Notes: a model not told the origin generated them from the sequence alone. Shown: positions 1-7,971, counted from the stretch's first letter. The stretch is DNA of 8,888 bases from Spirochaetales bacterium (GCA_007123465.1 SKLB01000295.1:1-8888); one strand, 5' to 3'. Made by a program: numbers and translations.

Positions 1-334
1 CGTGGTAGCTCATGCCCTGCAGGCCGGTGAAGTTCATGTTCTCGTCAAACGGCCAGAAGATCAGCCACGGCCGGCGCAGATAGTAGCCGCTCGGCTCGTA
101 GATCGTTGTAGCAAAGATGCGCGCTCCAATCAGCAGCCCGATAATGGCCCAGAAGAACATGTTGATTACGTGGTCCTGGTTGACGTCGAGCTTGCGCTGA
201 CGTACCTGGTACATGAACAGTATATAGGTAAGGCCAAATGCCGCCAGATACATCAGTCCGTACCAGCGCAGCGGCAGACCGGGAATGATTACCGGCGAGA
301 GCCACTGTGGGTACTGCATATAGAGAGAAAACAT
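1..334 (-). CDS. lgt: Prolipoprotein diacylglyceryl transferase Lgt, N-terminal part (cut by window edge)
   Basis: Lgt moves diacylglycerol from phosphatidylglycerol to the lipobox cysteine of prelipoproteins in the inner membrane, the first step of lipoprotein maturation. Only the first 111 residues are here, and the frame stays open to base 1. Visible marks are the early PGLPLRWYGLMY segment (residues 18-29), two hydrophobic helices (about 22-42 and 56-74), a GAR motif at 70-72, and QGMSYH at 106-111, which matches the start of the family's GGMSFHGG region carrying an essential histidine (here H111). The family signature with GRxGNFxN lies further on and cannot be seen. The ATG at 334 has a GAGGAG ribosome site 4 bases upstream (339-344), which favours it over Met6. 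It follows the FapA gene by 28 bases and is probably the last visible gene of that operon. Confidence 0.9.
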   Translation of the reverse strand, partial: MFSLYMQYPQWLSPVIIPGLPLRWYGLMYLAAFGLTYILFMYQVRQRKLDVNQDHVINMFFWAIIGLLIGARIFATTIYEPSGYYLRRPWLIFWPFDENMNFTGLQGMSYH

Positions 335-362
335 AGCGCTCCTCGTTGTCTGTCCGCCCGCC

Positions 363-3338
363 TCAGGCGTCTGCCTTTCGGTGCGCGGCGGCCTGGTCGA
401 TCGGTTGCTCGATCACACGGCCGGTTGTCTCGTCGAAGCGGAAAATGACGTTCTTGCGCTCCGAGCTGATGTCAATTTTACGGCCGTGGCTCTCGAGTGT
501 CACCCCCGGGTGTACGGTTCCCCTCACGGCTATAGTTGCTTCGTGATGTTCCTCAAAGCGCTCTCGTAGTGTGAACAGGCGCAGGCTGCGCTTCTCCATG
601 GTTTTCAGCAGCAGTTTCTTCTCGCGGCGCAAATCTTCTATCGCTTGTGCGTTCAGATCGTCCTTGCGCATGCTCAGATCAACCGCGCCGATTCGCTGCT
701 TGATCGTCTCGATCTGTTTCTCTTCCTTCTCGATCTGGTCGGCAATAAGGTAGTCCTGTCCGAACGAGACCGAGGTGCGCAGGCCGTTGGGCGAGCCGAG
801 ATTAGATGTTGCCACGCCGTGGCGCGCCCGAACGGTACCCCCAACTATGCCGCCCCTGTCCTTCTGCACTACCACACGCCCGTTGGTCTTGATTGTGCAG
901 TGCAGCGCGCCGCTGTTGACCGTAACATCGCCAACCGAAAGCAGCGCGGCCTGCTCGGCAAAACCGGTGCCGATTACGCTCTTGGATCGCAGGACGCCTT
1001 TGCCGGCGCCCTTCACGCCCTGCCGCACCAGGATCCTGCCGTCGGCTGACAGCAGACTCGCCTCAACGGTCTCGCCAACGGTTATGTCGCCGCCGGCAAT
1101 CACCACAAAGCCGCTGCCAACCGATCCGCTTATGTTCACCGAACCGGGGAAGCGGATGTTACCGCTGGCCAGGTCAACATCCCCGTTTACGCTGTACTCT
1201 ACACGGACCTCGAGCCGGCTGCCTTCGTAGATGAAATCACCCTCGCGTTCGGCAACCAGCAGCACCGACCCGTCCTGCTGCTCATCACGGCGCACAAACG
1301 CGCCAACCTGCGGCAGAGCGTTGGGCCTGTTGACCGGCGCCACAGCGGCCCCGCTTACATCGGTTCCGGGCCTGGCCTGCGCCGGTTGGGGCAAAATGCG
1401 CGCTAACGGAGTCTCGGCAGTCACGGTGCGCATCTTCTGCTGGTTGCGGTAGTCCGCGCTGCCGTCGTCGCGGATGGTGACTGCGCTCTGGCTGACCGGC
1501 TGCACCAGCAGTTCAAAGGTCTGCTCGGAAGGATTCTCAGCCGGCGTACCCTCGGCCACCAGCAGGTTGCTGATCCGTTCGCCTTCCATCGCAGAGCGCA
1601 CGGCAGCTTTCAGGACATCGGGCTTGAGACCGTGACGCACGTTGTGACGTTCCAACGCTTCGTGGACCACGGCCTCGTCGATCCGCCTGCCGCTACCGAC
1701 TCCGTCGCAAAGCGAGAGGTAGGCCTTCATGCGGTCCTGGGTAACCGTTACACCGATCTCGGCGTCGCGGTGCGGGCGTACGCGCAGCATCGTCACGCCG
1801 TTGATCTCACCGCGGTCAAGCACACCGTCAATCCGGGAGATCACCACCGTTCCGGTCTGCGTGAGGTTGTCCAACAGCTTGATCGGTGGCTCGGGAGCCG
1901 CGGCGCCCTTGATGGCCTTGCCGAAGACGTCGCTACCCGCCGAACCTTCCACCGCCGGTGGGACAGTTACCAGGCGCTGCTCGCGGTCAACCAGCGCCAT
2001 TTGGGTCACCGCGTCGATCGGGAACTCGTCCAGCGATGTAACGCCTTCCAGCGCACGCGGGTCCTCTCTGGCGCTGCGCACGAGGTCGCGCTGCTGCGTC
2101 TCTGCCAGCGGCCGGAAGGAGAACTCCGGCTCGCGCGGTGGCCCCTCGCCGGCAGCGGTGCCTTCGGCCAGAACATAGCCAATCAAGTCGGTTTCGCTGG
2201 AACGGTAGAACGCCAGGATATCCTGCTGGATGCGCTTCTGGTCAAGCCGCGCAAGCCCCTGCGAAGCAATCGCGTGGCCAACTTCCTTCAGCACCAGCGG
2301 CTTGCCCCTGCCTTTGCCTTTGCTCAGGTTGATCACGGCGGTCAGCCGGTCTTCGGATATCTGAACATCAAAACTGGCGTCGCGGCTGGCCGTCATCGGA
2401 ATTCGCTCTGTGGCACGCCGCTCGGCGGCGTCGGCCAGCTGCCGCGCGAGCTCGTCGGCAGCAATCAGCTGGTCCGATTCGAAACCCAGCTCCACGGCCT
2501 GCTGCAGCAGGGCAGCGGCATCCGGCAGTGGCGCCGTTGCGCTGCCCGGCGTGAAATCCGCAAAGCAGGTAGCCTGGTCATCGGAGAGCGTCACCTCGCA
2601 GCCGTGCGGAGCGTAGTCAACAATATCCGCCCAGTTTGATCCCACGCGCAGGAATCCGGTGGTGGTTGCCACCAGTTCCTCGCCGCGGCGCTGGATCCCG
2701 TTGCCGCAGTAGAACAGCGGGTCCGCCACCGCCTTGGGATGAACCACCATTCCGTAGACGTTGCGTCCCGGAGTACCGCTTTTCTGCGGTTGGACGCGCC
2801 CGATGCGCTGCTCGGCTTCCACGTAAGCGGTCTGTTGCAGCGCAGGGTCGACGTAGACGCGTTCGGGATAGGTTTCGGTTTCGGTTACCACTACGCGCTT
2901 CTGTTTTGGGCGCCCGAACGGGAGTTTGGGTTTTATTGTCTGGGTCTTCTGGCGTTGGATCTTTCTGGTCCGCTTGACGATGATCTCCGGATTGCCGGCG
3001 CCGGCCAGCACGCGCTCGGCCTCGCCGGCCAGCTCGGCGGGAATCGCGATATCGCCGAATTCGGCCCGCTCCGGTGTCCCGGCCTCGGCGGGCAGTCCCT
3101 CAGCGGCCACAATCGTGAATTCTGTTTCGTCCTTCCTGGCCGCTTCTTCGATTCGCCGCCGTAGTGCGTCTGTTCCCACGGGGTTTGCAACGCCCTTGCG
3201 CTTCAGCAGCGCGCTGATTGAATCGGCTGACCACGGCTGCCCCGCGGGGTGTCGTGCAATATGAAGTGTTGCGCTGATCGCCTGCGCGTCTACCTGGAGG
3301 TCGACGCTCCCGCTTATCTGTTCTTCTGGTTTGGCCAT
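363..3338 (-). CDS. Long FapA/DUF342 family protein with three N-terminal repeat modules
   Basis: This 991-residue protein belongs to the FapA (DUF342) family, whose members include a polar flagellar assembly factor in Vibrio; the function here is not known. The C-terminal half shows the family's glycine-rich beta-helix (about 705-860, with short repeats such as NGDVDLASGNIRFPGSVNISG), then a charged coiled coil (about 865-932) and a short beta tail. The N-terminal side holds three related modules, near 13-203, 324-478 and 528-668. Each has a helical stretch, an AEG(T/L)xA motif (79-84, 391-396, 595-600) and a later G-x-x-V/D-x-G motif (GTPGRNVYG 188-196, GSAGSDVFG 465-473, RPGTDVSG 656-663). 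Family members usually seem shorter, with one such module. No signal peptide or membrane segment is seen. The gene starts 9 bases after the MinD-like gene with no clear ribosome site, suggesting translational coupling. Confidence 0.85.
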   Translation of the reverse strand: MAKPEEQISGSVDLQVDAQAISATLHIARHPAGQPWSADSISALLKRKGVANPVGTDALRRRIEEAARKDETEFTIVAAEGLPAEAGTPERAEFGDIAIPAELAGEAERVLAGAGNPEIIVKRTRKIQRQKTQTIKPKLPFGRPKQKRVVVTETETYPERVYVDPALQQTAYVEAEQRIGRVQPQKSGTPGRNVYGMVVHPKAVADPLFYCGNGIQRRGEELVATTTGFLRVGSNWADIVDYAPHGCEVTLSDDQATCFADFTPGSATAPLPDAAALLQQAVELGFESDQLIAADELARQLADAAERRATERIPMTASRDASFDVQISEDRLTAVINLSKGKGRGKPLVLKEVGHAIASQGLARLDQKRIQQDILAFYRSSETDLIGYVLAEGTAAGEGPPREPEFSFRPLAETQQRDLVRSAREDPRALEGVTSLDEFPIDAVTQMALVDREQRLVTVPPAVEGSAGSDVFGKAIKGAAAPEPPIKLLDNLTQTGTVVISRIDGVLDRGEINGVTMLRVRPHRDAEIGVTVTQDRMKAYLSLCDGVGSGRRIDEAVVHEALERHNVRHGLKPDVLKAAVRSAMEGERISNLLVAEGTPAENPSEQTFELLVQPVSQSAVTIRDDGSADYRNQQKMRTVTAETPLARILPQPAQARPGTDVSGAAVAPVNRPNALPQVGAFVRRDEQQDGSVLLVAEREGDFIYEGSRLEVRVEYSVNGDVDLASGNIRFPGSVNISGSVGSGFVVIAGGDITVGETVEASLLSADGRILVRQGVKGAGKGVLRSKSVIGTGFAEQAALLSVGDVTVNSGALHCTIKTNGRVVVQKDRGGIVGGTVRARHGVATSNLGSPNGLRTSVSFGQDYLIADQIEKEEKQIETIKQRIGAVDLSMRKDDLNAQAIEDLRREKKLLLKTMEKRSLRLFTLRERFEEHHEATIAVRGTVHPGVTLESHGRKIDISSERKNVIFRFDETTGRVIEQPIDQAAAHRKADA

Positions 3339-3347
3339 AGTTGTTGA

Positions 3348-4487
3348 TTACGTAATATAGCCCTGCTGCATCGCGTGCACCAGCTTTGTCTTGTAGAGGG
3401 TATTCTGCTTGCGCAGATGGCTGATTTCGATCTGCTGGCTCTTGATTGTTTCCACCAGGTCTCCGGTTGAAAGCGCGCCGCTGTTCAGCAGGTCCTGCAC
3501 GTAGTCCATTTTGTTCTCGAAATCCGCTTCGGCCTCCATCCCGGCCTCCTGGTAACCGGAGTCGATCCGGGGCCACGCCGCGGGGTCATCGTCGGCATCC
3601 AGCTGGCTCATCTTCTCGGCTATCCGTCCGATTGCCTGCGAAAGCACCGCCTGCGGCTTGTAGACAAAAACCGGCAATCCCGAGGAGAGCGCCACGTCCT
3701 GGATGTCATCGCGATAGATGATTCCCAGGTGTTCGAGATCGATGCCGAGGTATTGCTCGCACGAACGGCGCAGCCGGTTTGCTTTGTCGGCATCTTTGGG
3801 ATCCTCGAGCATATTCAGAATCAACCGTGGCCGGAAACCCTGCAGGCGCTCTTGAAGTACGGCGTAGTTCTTCGGGTCGGCTTTCTCGATACGCTCCAAC
3901 AGCTGGGGAATATAGACCCGCTGGAACGATTCCTTCTGCTTACGCAATGAGGCCAGATACTCACCGCCGGCACTCTTGCGCGGAAACGAAGTATGGATCA
4001 AGCGGAAGACCAGGTTCTTGAGAAACAGATACGCGTTGACCGTAGCTGTGGGGGTAGGGGTAGTCACCACAATACCGCGCCCGGAAATCAGAAAGAAGTC
4101 AAGCACGTTGAAATGGGTGCCGGCTCCCAGGTCCAGGATCAGAAAATCGGCCTCGAGCTTGCCGAGGCGCCGGATAAGCATGTTCTTCTGCGAAGCCGCG
4201 AGGTTGGCGATCCCTGGGATTTCGGCGTCTCCGGCGATGAATCGCAGACCGTGGTACTCGGTTTCGATGATCGACTCTTCAAAAGGCTTGCGCGAATCAT
4301 TGAGCCACGTTCCAATGCCCTGCACGGCGTTGCGTACGCCGAGAATCAGGTGCAGGTTGGAACCGCCGAGATCAAGATCGGCCAGTATGACCCGTTTACC
4401 CTCGCGGCAGAGCGCCAGGGCCAGATTGGCGGCTATCAGCGACTTGCCGACGCCGCCCTTGCCTCCTGCAATCGGCACGATTCGCAT
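3348..4487 (-). CDS. MinD/ParA-family ATPase (FlhG/MinD-like)
   Basis: This 379-residue cytoplasmic P-loop ATPase is of the MinD/ParA type that positions cell structures by ATP-driven dimerisation. It carries the deviant Walker A box GGKGGVGKS (residues 8-16, signature lysine K10 and P-loop lysine K15), the ADLDLGGSNLH segment (36-46) and the Walker B strand FLILDLGAG (115-123, D119). A charged insert near 165-215 and a C-terminal extension (about 300-379, ending in a likely short coiled coil at 345-372) are extra to plain MinD, and no MinD-type C-terminal membrane helix is obvious. The frame is open further upstream to 4556, but that would overlap the preceding gene. The ATG at 4487 begins right at the ATPase fold and has good ribosome sites. 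Direct neighbours are a four-helix membrane protein and a FapA protein, so polar or flagellar positioning is a fair guess. ParA-type segregation is less likely, as no ParB is present. Confidence 0.85.
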   Translation of the reverse strand: MRIVPIAGGKGGVGKSLIAANLALALCREGKRVILADLDLGGSNLHLILGVRNAVQGIGTWLNDSRKPFEESIIETEYHGLRFIAGDAEIPGIANLAASQKNMLIRRLGKLEADFLILDLGAGTHFNVLDFFLISGRGIVVTTPTPTATVNAYLFLKNLVFRLIHTSFPRKSAGGEYLASLRKQKESFQRVYIPQLLERIEKADPKNYAVLQERLQGFRPRLILNMLEDPKDADKANRLRRSCEQYLGIDLEHLGIIYRDDIQDVALSSGLPVFVYKPQAVLSQAIGRIAEKMSQLDADDDPAAWPRIDSGYQEAGMEAEADFENKMDYVQDLLNSGALSTGDLVETIKSQQIEISHLRKQNTLYKTKLVHAMQQGYIT

Positions 4488-4492
4488 GAAAG

Positions 4493-4504
4493 CCTCACTC
4501 CTTT
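4493..4504 (-). promoter_or_regulatory. Ribosome binding site for the MinD-like ATPase, overlapping the upstream stop codon
   Basis: On the minus strand AAAGGAG (4504-4498) lies 10 bases, and GAGG (4496-4493) 5 bases, before the ATG at 4487. The TGA stop of the preceding membrane-protein gene (4497-4495) sits inside this purine-rich stretch. It decides the start: the longer frame beginning at 4556 is not supported. The overlap suggests coupled translation of the two genes. Confidence 0.7.
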
Positions 4505-4899
4505 GCGCTGATGCGATATGATAGCAGGAAGACAAACAAAATGGAATCAACGCCAAGGATGACGATCGGGGCCGCCGCGCGAATGACGCTGGTCAGCGAC
4601 AATCCGATGTCGGCGGTCACCGGCACACCGATTACAATAGCCAGAATTGCCGGCGCGAAGGATAACAGCTTTCCCAGGCGGATCAGCGGCAGATAGGCGC
4701 GATAGCGAGCGGGGAAAAGCCCCAGCATCACCATCGCCGCCGCCAGTACCAGCTGACCCGAGCCAAACCAGAGAGCAATTACGCTGTACACGGCTGCGGT
4801 GGGGGCCCCTGGCTGTACCGTCAGGATTGCAAAAATTGCGGCGAAGCGCACAACTTCCCACGCGGCGCAGACGACAAAGAACAGTTTCTCGCGTATCAC
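4495..4899 (-). CDS. Small four-helix integral membrane protein, function unknown
   Basis: I do not recognise this 134-residue protein. It has four strong hydrophobic segments (about residues 6-28, 37-60, 72-92 and 105-127), short loops with basic residues (PARYRAYLPLIRLGK at 63-77), and a short polar tail, RISAKE. The start is GTG at 4899. An in-frame TAG lies about 36 bases upstream, and no ATG or other GTG lies in between. No ribosome site is visible before this GTG, and a good promoter match ends only 12 bases before it, so the message may be close to leaderless. It is the first gene of the minus-strand operon and is followed after 7 bases by the MinD-like ATPase. A membrane anchor or partner for that ATPase is an inference from position only. 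Confidence 0.75.
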   Translation of the reverse strand: MIREKLFFVVCAAWEVVRFAAIFAILTVQPGAPTAAVYSVIALWFGSGQLVLAAAMVMLGLFPARYRAYLPLIRLGKLLSFAPAILAIVIGVPVTADIGLSLTSVIRAAAPIVILGVDSILFVFLLSYRISAKE

Positions 4900-4911
4900 G
4901 TGTCTGCAGCG

Positions 4912-4941
4912 AGTGTACGGGCGAAAGTTTTGCTACGTCAA
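4912..4941 (-). promoter_or_regulatory. Likely sigma-70 promoter of the minus-strand operon
   Basis: On the minus strand a TTGACG -35 box (4941-4936, five of six to consensus) is followed by 18 bases and a TACACT -10 box (4917-4912, four of six). Transcription would begin near 4905, about six bases before the GTG start at 4899. The match is by eye only. Confidence 0.5.
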
Positions 4942-4970
4942 TAGAAACTTGGGTTCAATCGCAGTATATT
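4942..4970 (+). promoter_or_regulatory. Possible sigma-70 promoter of the S41 protease operon
   Basis: A TATATT -10 box (4965-4970, five of six) is preceded at 17 bases by a weak -35 box, TAGAAA (4942-4947, four of six). Transcription would start near 4977, giving a leader of about 26 bases that contains the GGAG ribosome site of the next gene. Its -35 box directly abuts the -35 box of the opposite promoter. Confidence 0.4.
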
Positions 4971-5002
4971 CAAACTGCGGCAGTAGGAAATTGGAGTTGA
5001 AT

Positions 5003-6436
5003 ATGATCGATATAAGAAAGCAACGGCGATCTCGCGAGCGGTTCGTCTGGATAGGCATTAGCGCGGCGCTCGTGGGTCTGCTGTTTATCGTACTGCTCCC
5101 GACCGACGTCTTTGCGCAGGCCGGAACGCAGAACCGCCGGGCCGAGAGCGAACGTGCGCTTGAGATGTTCTCGCAGGTGTTCCGTTTTGTACAGGACAAC
5201 TACGTGGATGAGGTCGAGGCTGAGGAGCTGATCCAGGGAGCGCTCGACGGCCTGTTCAAGAGCCTCGGAGACCCGCATTCCAAGTACCTCAGTGCCGAGG
5301 AAATGCGTGGACTCAGCGACACAACCGCCGGTCAGTTTGGAGGTGTCGGCATGTATATCTCCAAGCAACCCGATACCGGTAACGGTACGCCGGCTTACGT
5401 TGAGGTGGTATCTCCGATTGAGGGCACACCGGCGTACTTTGCCGGTGTGCAGTCCGGCGATCTCATCGTTCGCATCGAGGGCGAGAGCACCGCGCCGCTC
5501 TCGATCGACGAGGTGCTCAACCGGCTGCGTGGCCGCCCCGGCAGCGAGGTCAACATAACGCTGCGCCGCGGACGGGCACACGAGTTTGACGTGGAACTGG
5601 TGCGCGACGTGATCCAGGTCCCTACAGTGCGCCGCGACATGATCGACGATGATATCGGCTTCATGCGAATCATCCAGTTCACGCCCTATACCAATGACCG
5701 CGTGCGTGATGCCATCGAGCATTTTGAGGAGTCCGGCTACAGCTCGCTGATTATCGATCTGCGCCGCAATCCCGGTGGGCTGCTCGCAGGTGTTGTAGAC
5801 ACCGCTGATCTGTTTCTCGACGGAGGACTGGTGGTCGGCACCCGCGGACGCAGTCCGCGCGAGAACGAAGAGTTCCGCGCTTCCTCGGGTACCGCCATTT
5901 CCGACAACATTCCAATTGTGGTGCTGATAGACGGCGGCTCAGCATCGGCGGCCGAAATCCTCGCTGGAGCACTCAAGGACCGCGATCGCGCCTTTCTGAT
6001 TGGTGAGACCACCTACGGCAAAGGCAGCGTTCAGCAGGTGCGCCGGGTTGGTGACGGCGGCTTCCGGCTGACCATGTCGCGCTACTACACGCCGTCGGGG
6101 ACGTACATCGACAAAGACGGCATTTCGCCCGACAAAGTTGTGCGCGAAGAGGAACTGAGCGATGACGAGCTCGAGGCGCTGGCAACGCTGCGCAATCAAC
6201 GCCGCATAGCACGGTTTGTCGAGCAGAATCCCTCACCTTCGCCGGCTGCCATTGACTCTTTTCTGCAGCAGCTCGAGCAGGACGGCATCCAACTGCGTGA
6301 GTCGGTGGTCCGGCGCATGATCCGCGACGAGGTCAACCGGATGGACGGAGTTACGCAGGTGTACGACCTGGAGTACGATAGCGCGCTGCAGGAAGCGGTG
6401 CGCATGCTGCGGGGCAGCGAGATCGTTACCCCGTAG
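5003..6436 (+). CDS. S41 family C-terminal processing protease (CtpA/CtpB/Prc type)
   Basis: This 477-residue serine protease of the S41 family cleaves proteins near their C-termini in the extracytoplasmic space. Residues 13-34 form an export or anchor helix, and DVFAQA (35-40) offers an AxA-type signal-peptidase site, so it may be released or stay anchored. A helical N-terminal region (about 50-105) is followed by a PDZ domain (about 110-200, with GGVGMYIS and SGDLIVRIEG) and the protease core. The catalytic set of the family fits S315 in GGSASAAE, K340 in TTYGKGS and Q344, with the usual 25-residue serine-lysine spacing. The C-terminal region (about 380-477) is charged and helical. The ATG at 5003 has GGAG 6 bases upstream (4993-4996); the frame is open back to 4799, but the extra part overlaps the divergent gene and lacks such support. 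It leads a cluster with rsmE, 10 bases downstream. The target proteins are unknown. Confidence 0.93.
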   Translation: MIDIRKQRRSRERFVWIGISAALVGLLFIVLLPTDVFAQAGTQNRRAESERALEMFSQVFRFVQDNYVDEVEAEELIQGALDGLFKSLGDPHSKYLSAEEMRGLSDTTAGQFGGVGMYISKQPDTGNGTPAYVEVVSPIEGTPAYFAGVQSGDLIVRIEGESTAPLSIDEVLNRLRGRPGSEVNITLRRGRAHEFDVELVRDVIQVPTVRRDMIDDDIGFMRIIQFTPYTNDRVRDAIEHFEESGYSSLIIDLRRNPGGLLAGVVDTADLFLDGGLVVGTRGRSPRENEEFRASSGTAISDNIPIVVLIDGGSASAAEILAGALKDRDRAFLIGETTYGKGSVQQVRRVGDGGFRLTMSRYYTPSGTYIDKDGISPDKVVREEELSDDELEALATLRNQRRIARFVEQNPSPSPAAIDSFLQQLEQDGIQLRESVVRRMIRDEVNRMDGVTQVYDLEYDSALQEAVRMLRGSEIVTP

Positions 6437-6446
6437 TCCGCCGGCG

Positions 6447-7229
6447 ATGCGCCACTTCGTGCTGCCGCCCGAGTACACCGCCTTCGGCCGGCACACCATT
6501 TCTGGAGAGAGCTTTCACTATTTGTGTCGCGTACGCCGCTACGCCGTGGGCGAGGCCTTTGACGCTACCGACGGCCGCGGCGGTGTATACCGCTGCAGCG
6601 TGCTGGAGCTGACAGACAACAGCTGTACAATCGAGGTGGCCGCGGCTTCTGCCGGCCGCACTGCAGCCGGGGACGCGCGCGCGCCTCAGCAGAGTGTATC
6701 GATCACACTCTTCCAGGCGCTGCCCAAAGGCAGGAAGCTCGAGCAGATCATCCGCCAGACCACCGAGACCGGCGTTGCCCACATTGTGCCGTTCAGCAGC
6801 CGTTTCTGCGTTGCCGAGGCGGTCAGCGGGCAGCGGCTGCACGCTAAGCTCCAGCGCTGGCGTGCGATCGCGCGTCAGGCGGTGCAACAGTGCGGCAGCA
6901 CATTGGTGCCTGCCGTAGAAGCGCCCATCGAACTCGAGCAAATCCCGCTGGTTGGCGACGCTTTCGATCTCGGATTACTGTTTCACCAGCAGCCGCTTGC
7001 ACAGCAGACCCTTCACGGGTATCTTGAGCGCGGGCCCCAACGCGTTGCAATCGTGATTGGAGCTGAAGGCGGCCTGGCCGATGAAGAGATCGATTTCTTG
7101 TGTCGGGACCGCGGCTTTCACCCTGCACATCTCGGACCAACAGTGCTTCGCTGCGAGACCGCGGCGCTGTACGCGGTTGCCGCGGTGCAGACAATATTGA
7201 GGGAGATTGAGCATTGGAGCAGAAGATAG
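6447..7229 (+). CDS. rsmE: 16S rRNA (uracil-1498-N3)-methyltransferase RsmE
   Basis: RsmE uses S-adenosylmethionine to methylate N3 of U1498 of 16S rRNA in the 30S subunit. The 260-residue product shows the small N-terminal PUA-like domain (about 1-68, beginning MRHFVLPPEY) and the SPOUT knotted domain (about 83-255). Conserved stretches are ALPKGRKLEQIIRQTTETGV (91-110), RWRAIARQAVQQCG (137-150), the cofactor loop IGAEGGL (204-210) and LGPTVLRCETAALYA (229-243). Two positions differ from the commonest family forms: IGPEGG is IGAEGG and LRTETA is LRCETA. The length is near the family norm. The start lies 10 bases after the protease stop and has no clear ribosome site, so translation may be coupled. 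The 3' end overlaps the next gene by 16 bases. Confidence 0.93.
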   Translation: MRHFVLPPEYTAFGRHTISGESFHYLCRVRRYAVGEAFDATDGRGGVYRCSVLELTDNSCTIEVAAASAGRTAAGDARAPQQSVSITLFQALPKGRKLEQIIRQTTETGVAHIVPFSSRFCVAEAVSGQRLHAKLQRWRAIARQAVQQCGSTLVPAVEAPIELEQIPLVGDAFDLGLLFHQQPLAQQTLHGYLERGPQRVAIVIGAEGGLADEEIDFLCRDRGFHPAHLGPTVLRCETAALYAVAAVQTILREIEHWSRR

Positions 7230-7966
7230 CCAACGTGGTCCGCACCGACGTCCTGGGCATCGCCGTTGACGTCATCAAGCCGGAGGATCTTCCTGCGGTT
7301 ATTGCCGCTGTGCTCGCCCGACCCCAACGGCACCAGGTTGTTTTTCTGCGCACATGGGACCTCATCCGCGCACGGCACAATCGCTCATTGCGACTTATGC
7401 TGCGCAACGCAGCGCTGGTGATTCCGGTCTCCAAAGGTATTCAGCGTGGCGCGCGCTTTCTGCAACGCCGTGAACCGGTTCGCTACCATCCGTTTGATTT
7501 TGTGATTCGCATGCTCAACGTGGTCGAAGAAAAACGCGCATCGCTCTATATCCTTGGACTCAAGCGCCGGGATATTCTGCTGGTGGAAAACAACATCCGC
7601 CGTACATTTCCCGGTATTGCACTTGTGGGCCGCTACAACGGCTACTACTCTTCGGGCGTTGAACCCGATATTGTGCTGGCAATCAAGAAAGCCGCTCCCT
7701 CGGTGCTGCTGGTGGGGCCCGGTGTCCCCGGTCGCGACCGCTGGATTGCCGCCAAGCAGCAGGAGTTTCACCCGGGAATCTACCTCTGGTCCGGAGAAGT
7801 TCTGGAAATCCTGGCTGACCGCCGCCAGCGCCCGCCGCGCAAGGCGTTTGAACGCGGCACTGATTCCCTGCCCGACGCCTTCAAACGGCCGTGGCGCGTG
7901 CTGCGGCTGTTCGGCTACCTCTGGTACGGCTTACTCCTGCTGGTTTATCGAGCGCTGAAGAAGTAG
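7214..7966 (+). CDS. Divergent WecG/TagA/CpsF-like (GT26 fold) protein
   Basis: This 250-residue protein matches the layout of WecG/TagA/CpsF glycosyltransferases, which add N-acetylmannosamine-type sugars to undecaprenyl-linked glycans at the inner membrane face. Family-like stretches are LRNAALVIPVSKGIQRGARFL (63-83), LYILGLKRRD (111-120), FPGIALVGRYNGYY (132-145) and VLLVGPGVPGRDRWIAAKQQ (164-183). A basic tail with a hydrophobic stretch (about 231-246) could bind the membrane. Key family residues appear changed: the usual PDGxG is PVSKG (71-75), losing the proposed catalytic aspartate; the Thr and Asn of the early TxN motif align with F44 and R46; and PKQE is PGRD (172-175). It may therefore be inactive or act on another substrate. 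The start is TTG at 7214, supported by AGGGAG 8 bases upstream (7200-7205); a GTG at 7235 is the alternative. It overlaps rsmE by 16 bases. Confidence 0.75.
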   Translation: MEQKIANVVRTDVLGIAVDVIKPEDLPAVIAAVLARPQRHQVVFLRTWDLIRARHNRSLRLMLRNAALVIPVSKGIQRGARFLQRREPVRYHPFDFVIRMLNVVEEKRASLYILGLKRRDILLVENNIRRTFPGIALVGRYNGYYSSGVEPDIVLAIKKAAPSVLLVGPGVPGRDRWIAAKQQEFHPGIYLWSGEVLEILADRRQRPPRKAFERGTDSLPDAFKRPWRVLRLFGYLWYGLLLLVYRALKK

Positions 7967-7971
7967 ACTTT

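Noticed and set aside
1632..2639. A 335-codon open frame on the plus strand opposite the FapA gene.
   Set aside because: It is antisense to a recognised protein, has a composition typical of a shadow frame in GC-rich DNA, and resembles no family.
4799..5002. A longer N-terminus for the S41 protease starting at 4799.
   Set aside because: It overlaps the divergent gene and both promoters. The ATG at 5003 has a ribosome site and is followed by a proper export segment.
4970..5722. A 250-codon minus-strand frame opposite the S41 protease gene.
   Set aside because: It lies antisense to conserved PDZ and export segments of the protease and shows no protein-like features of its own.
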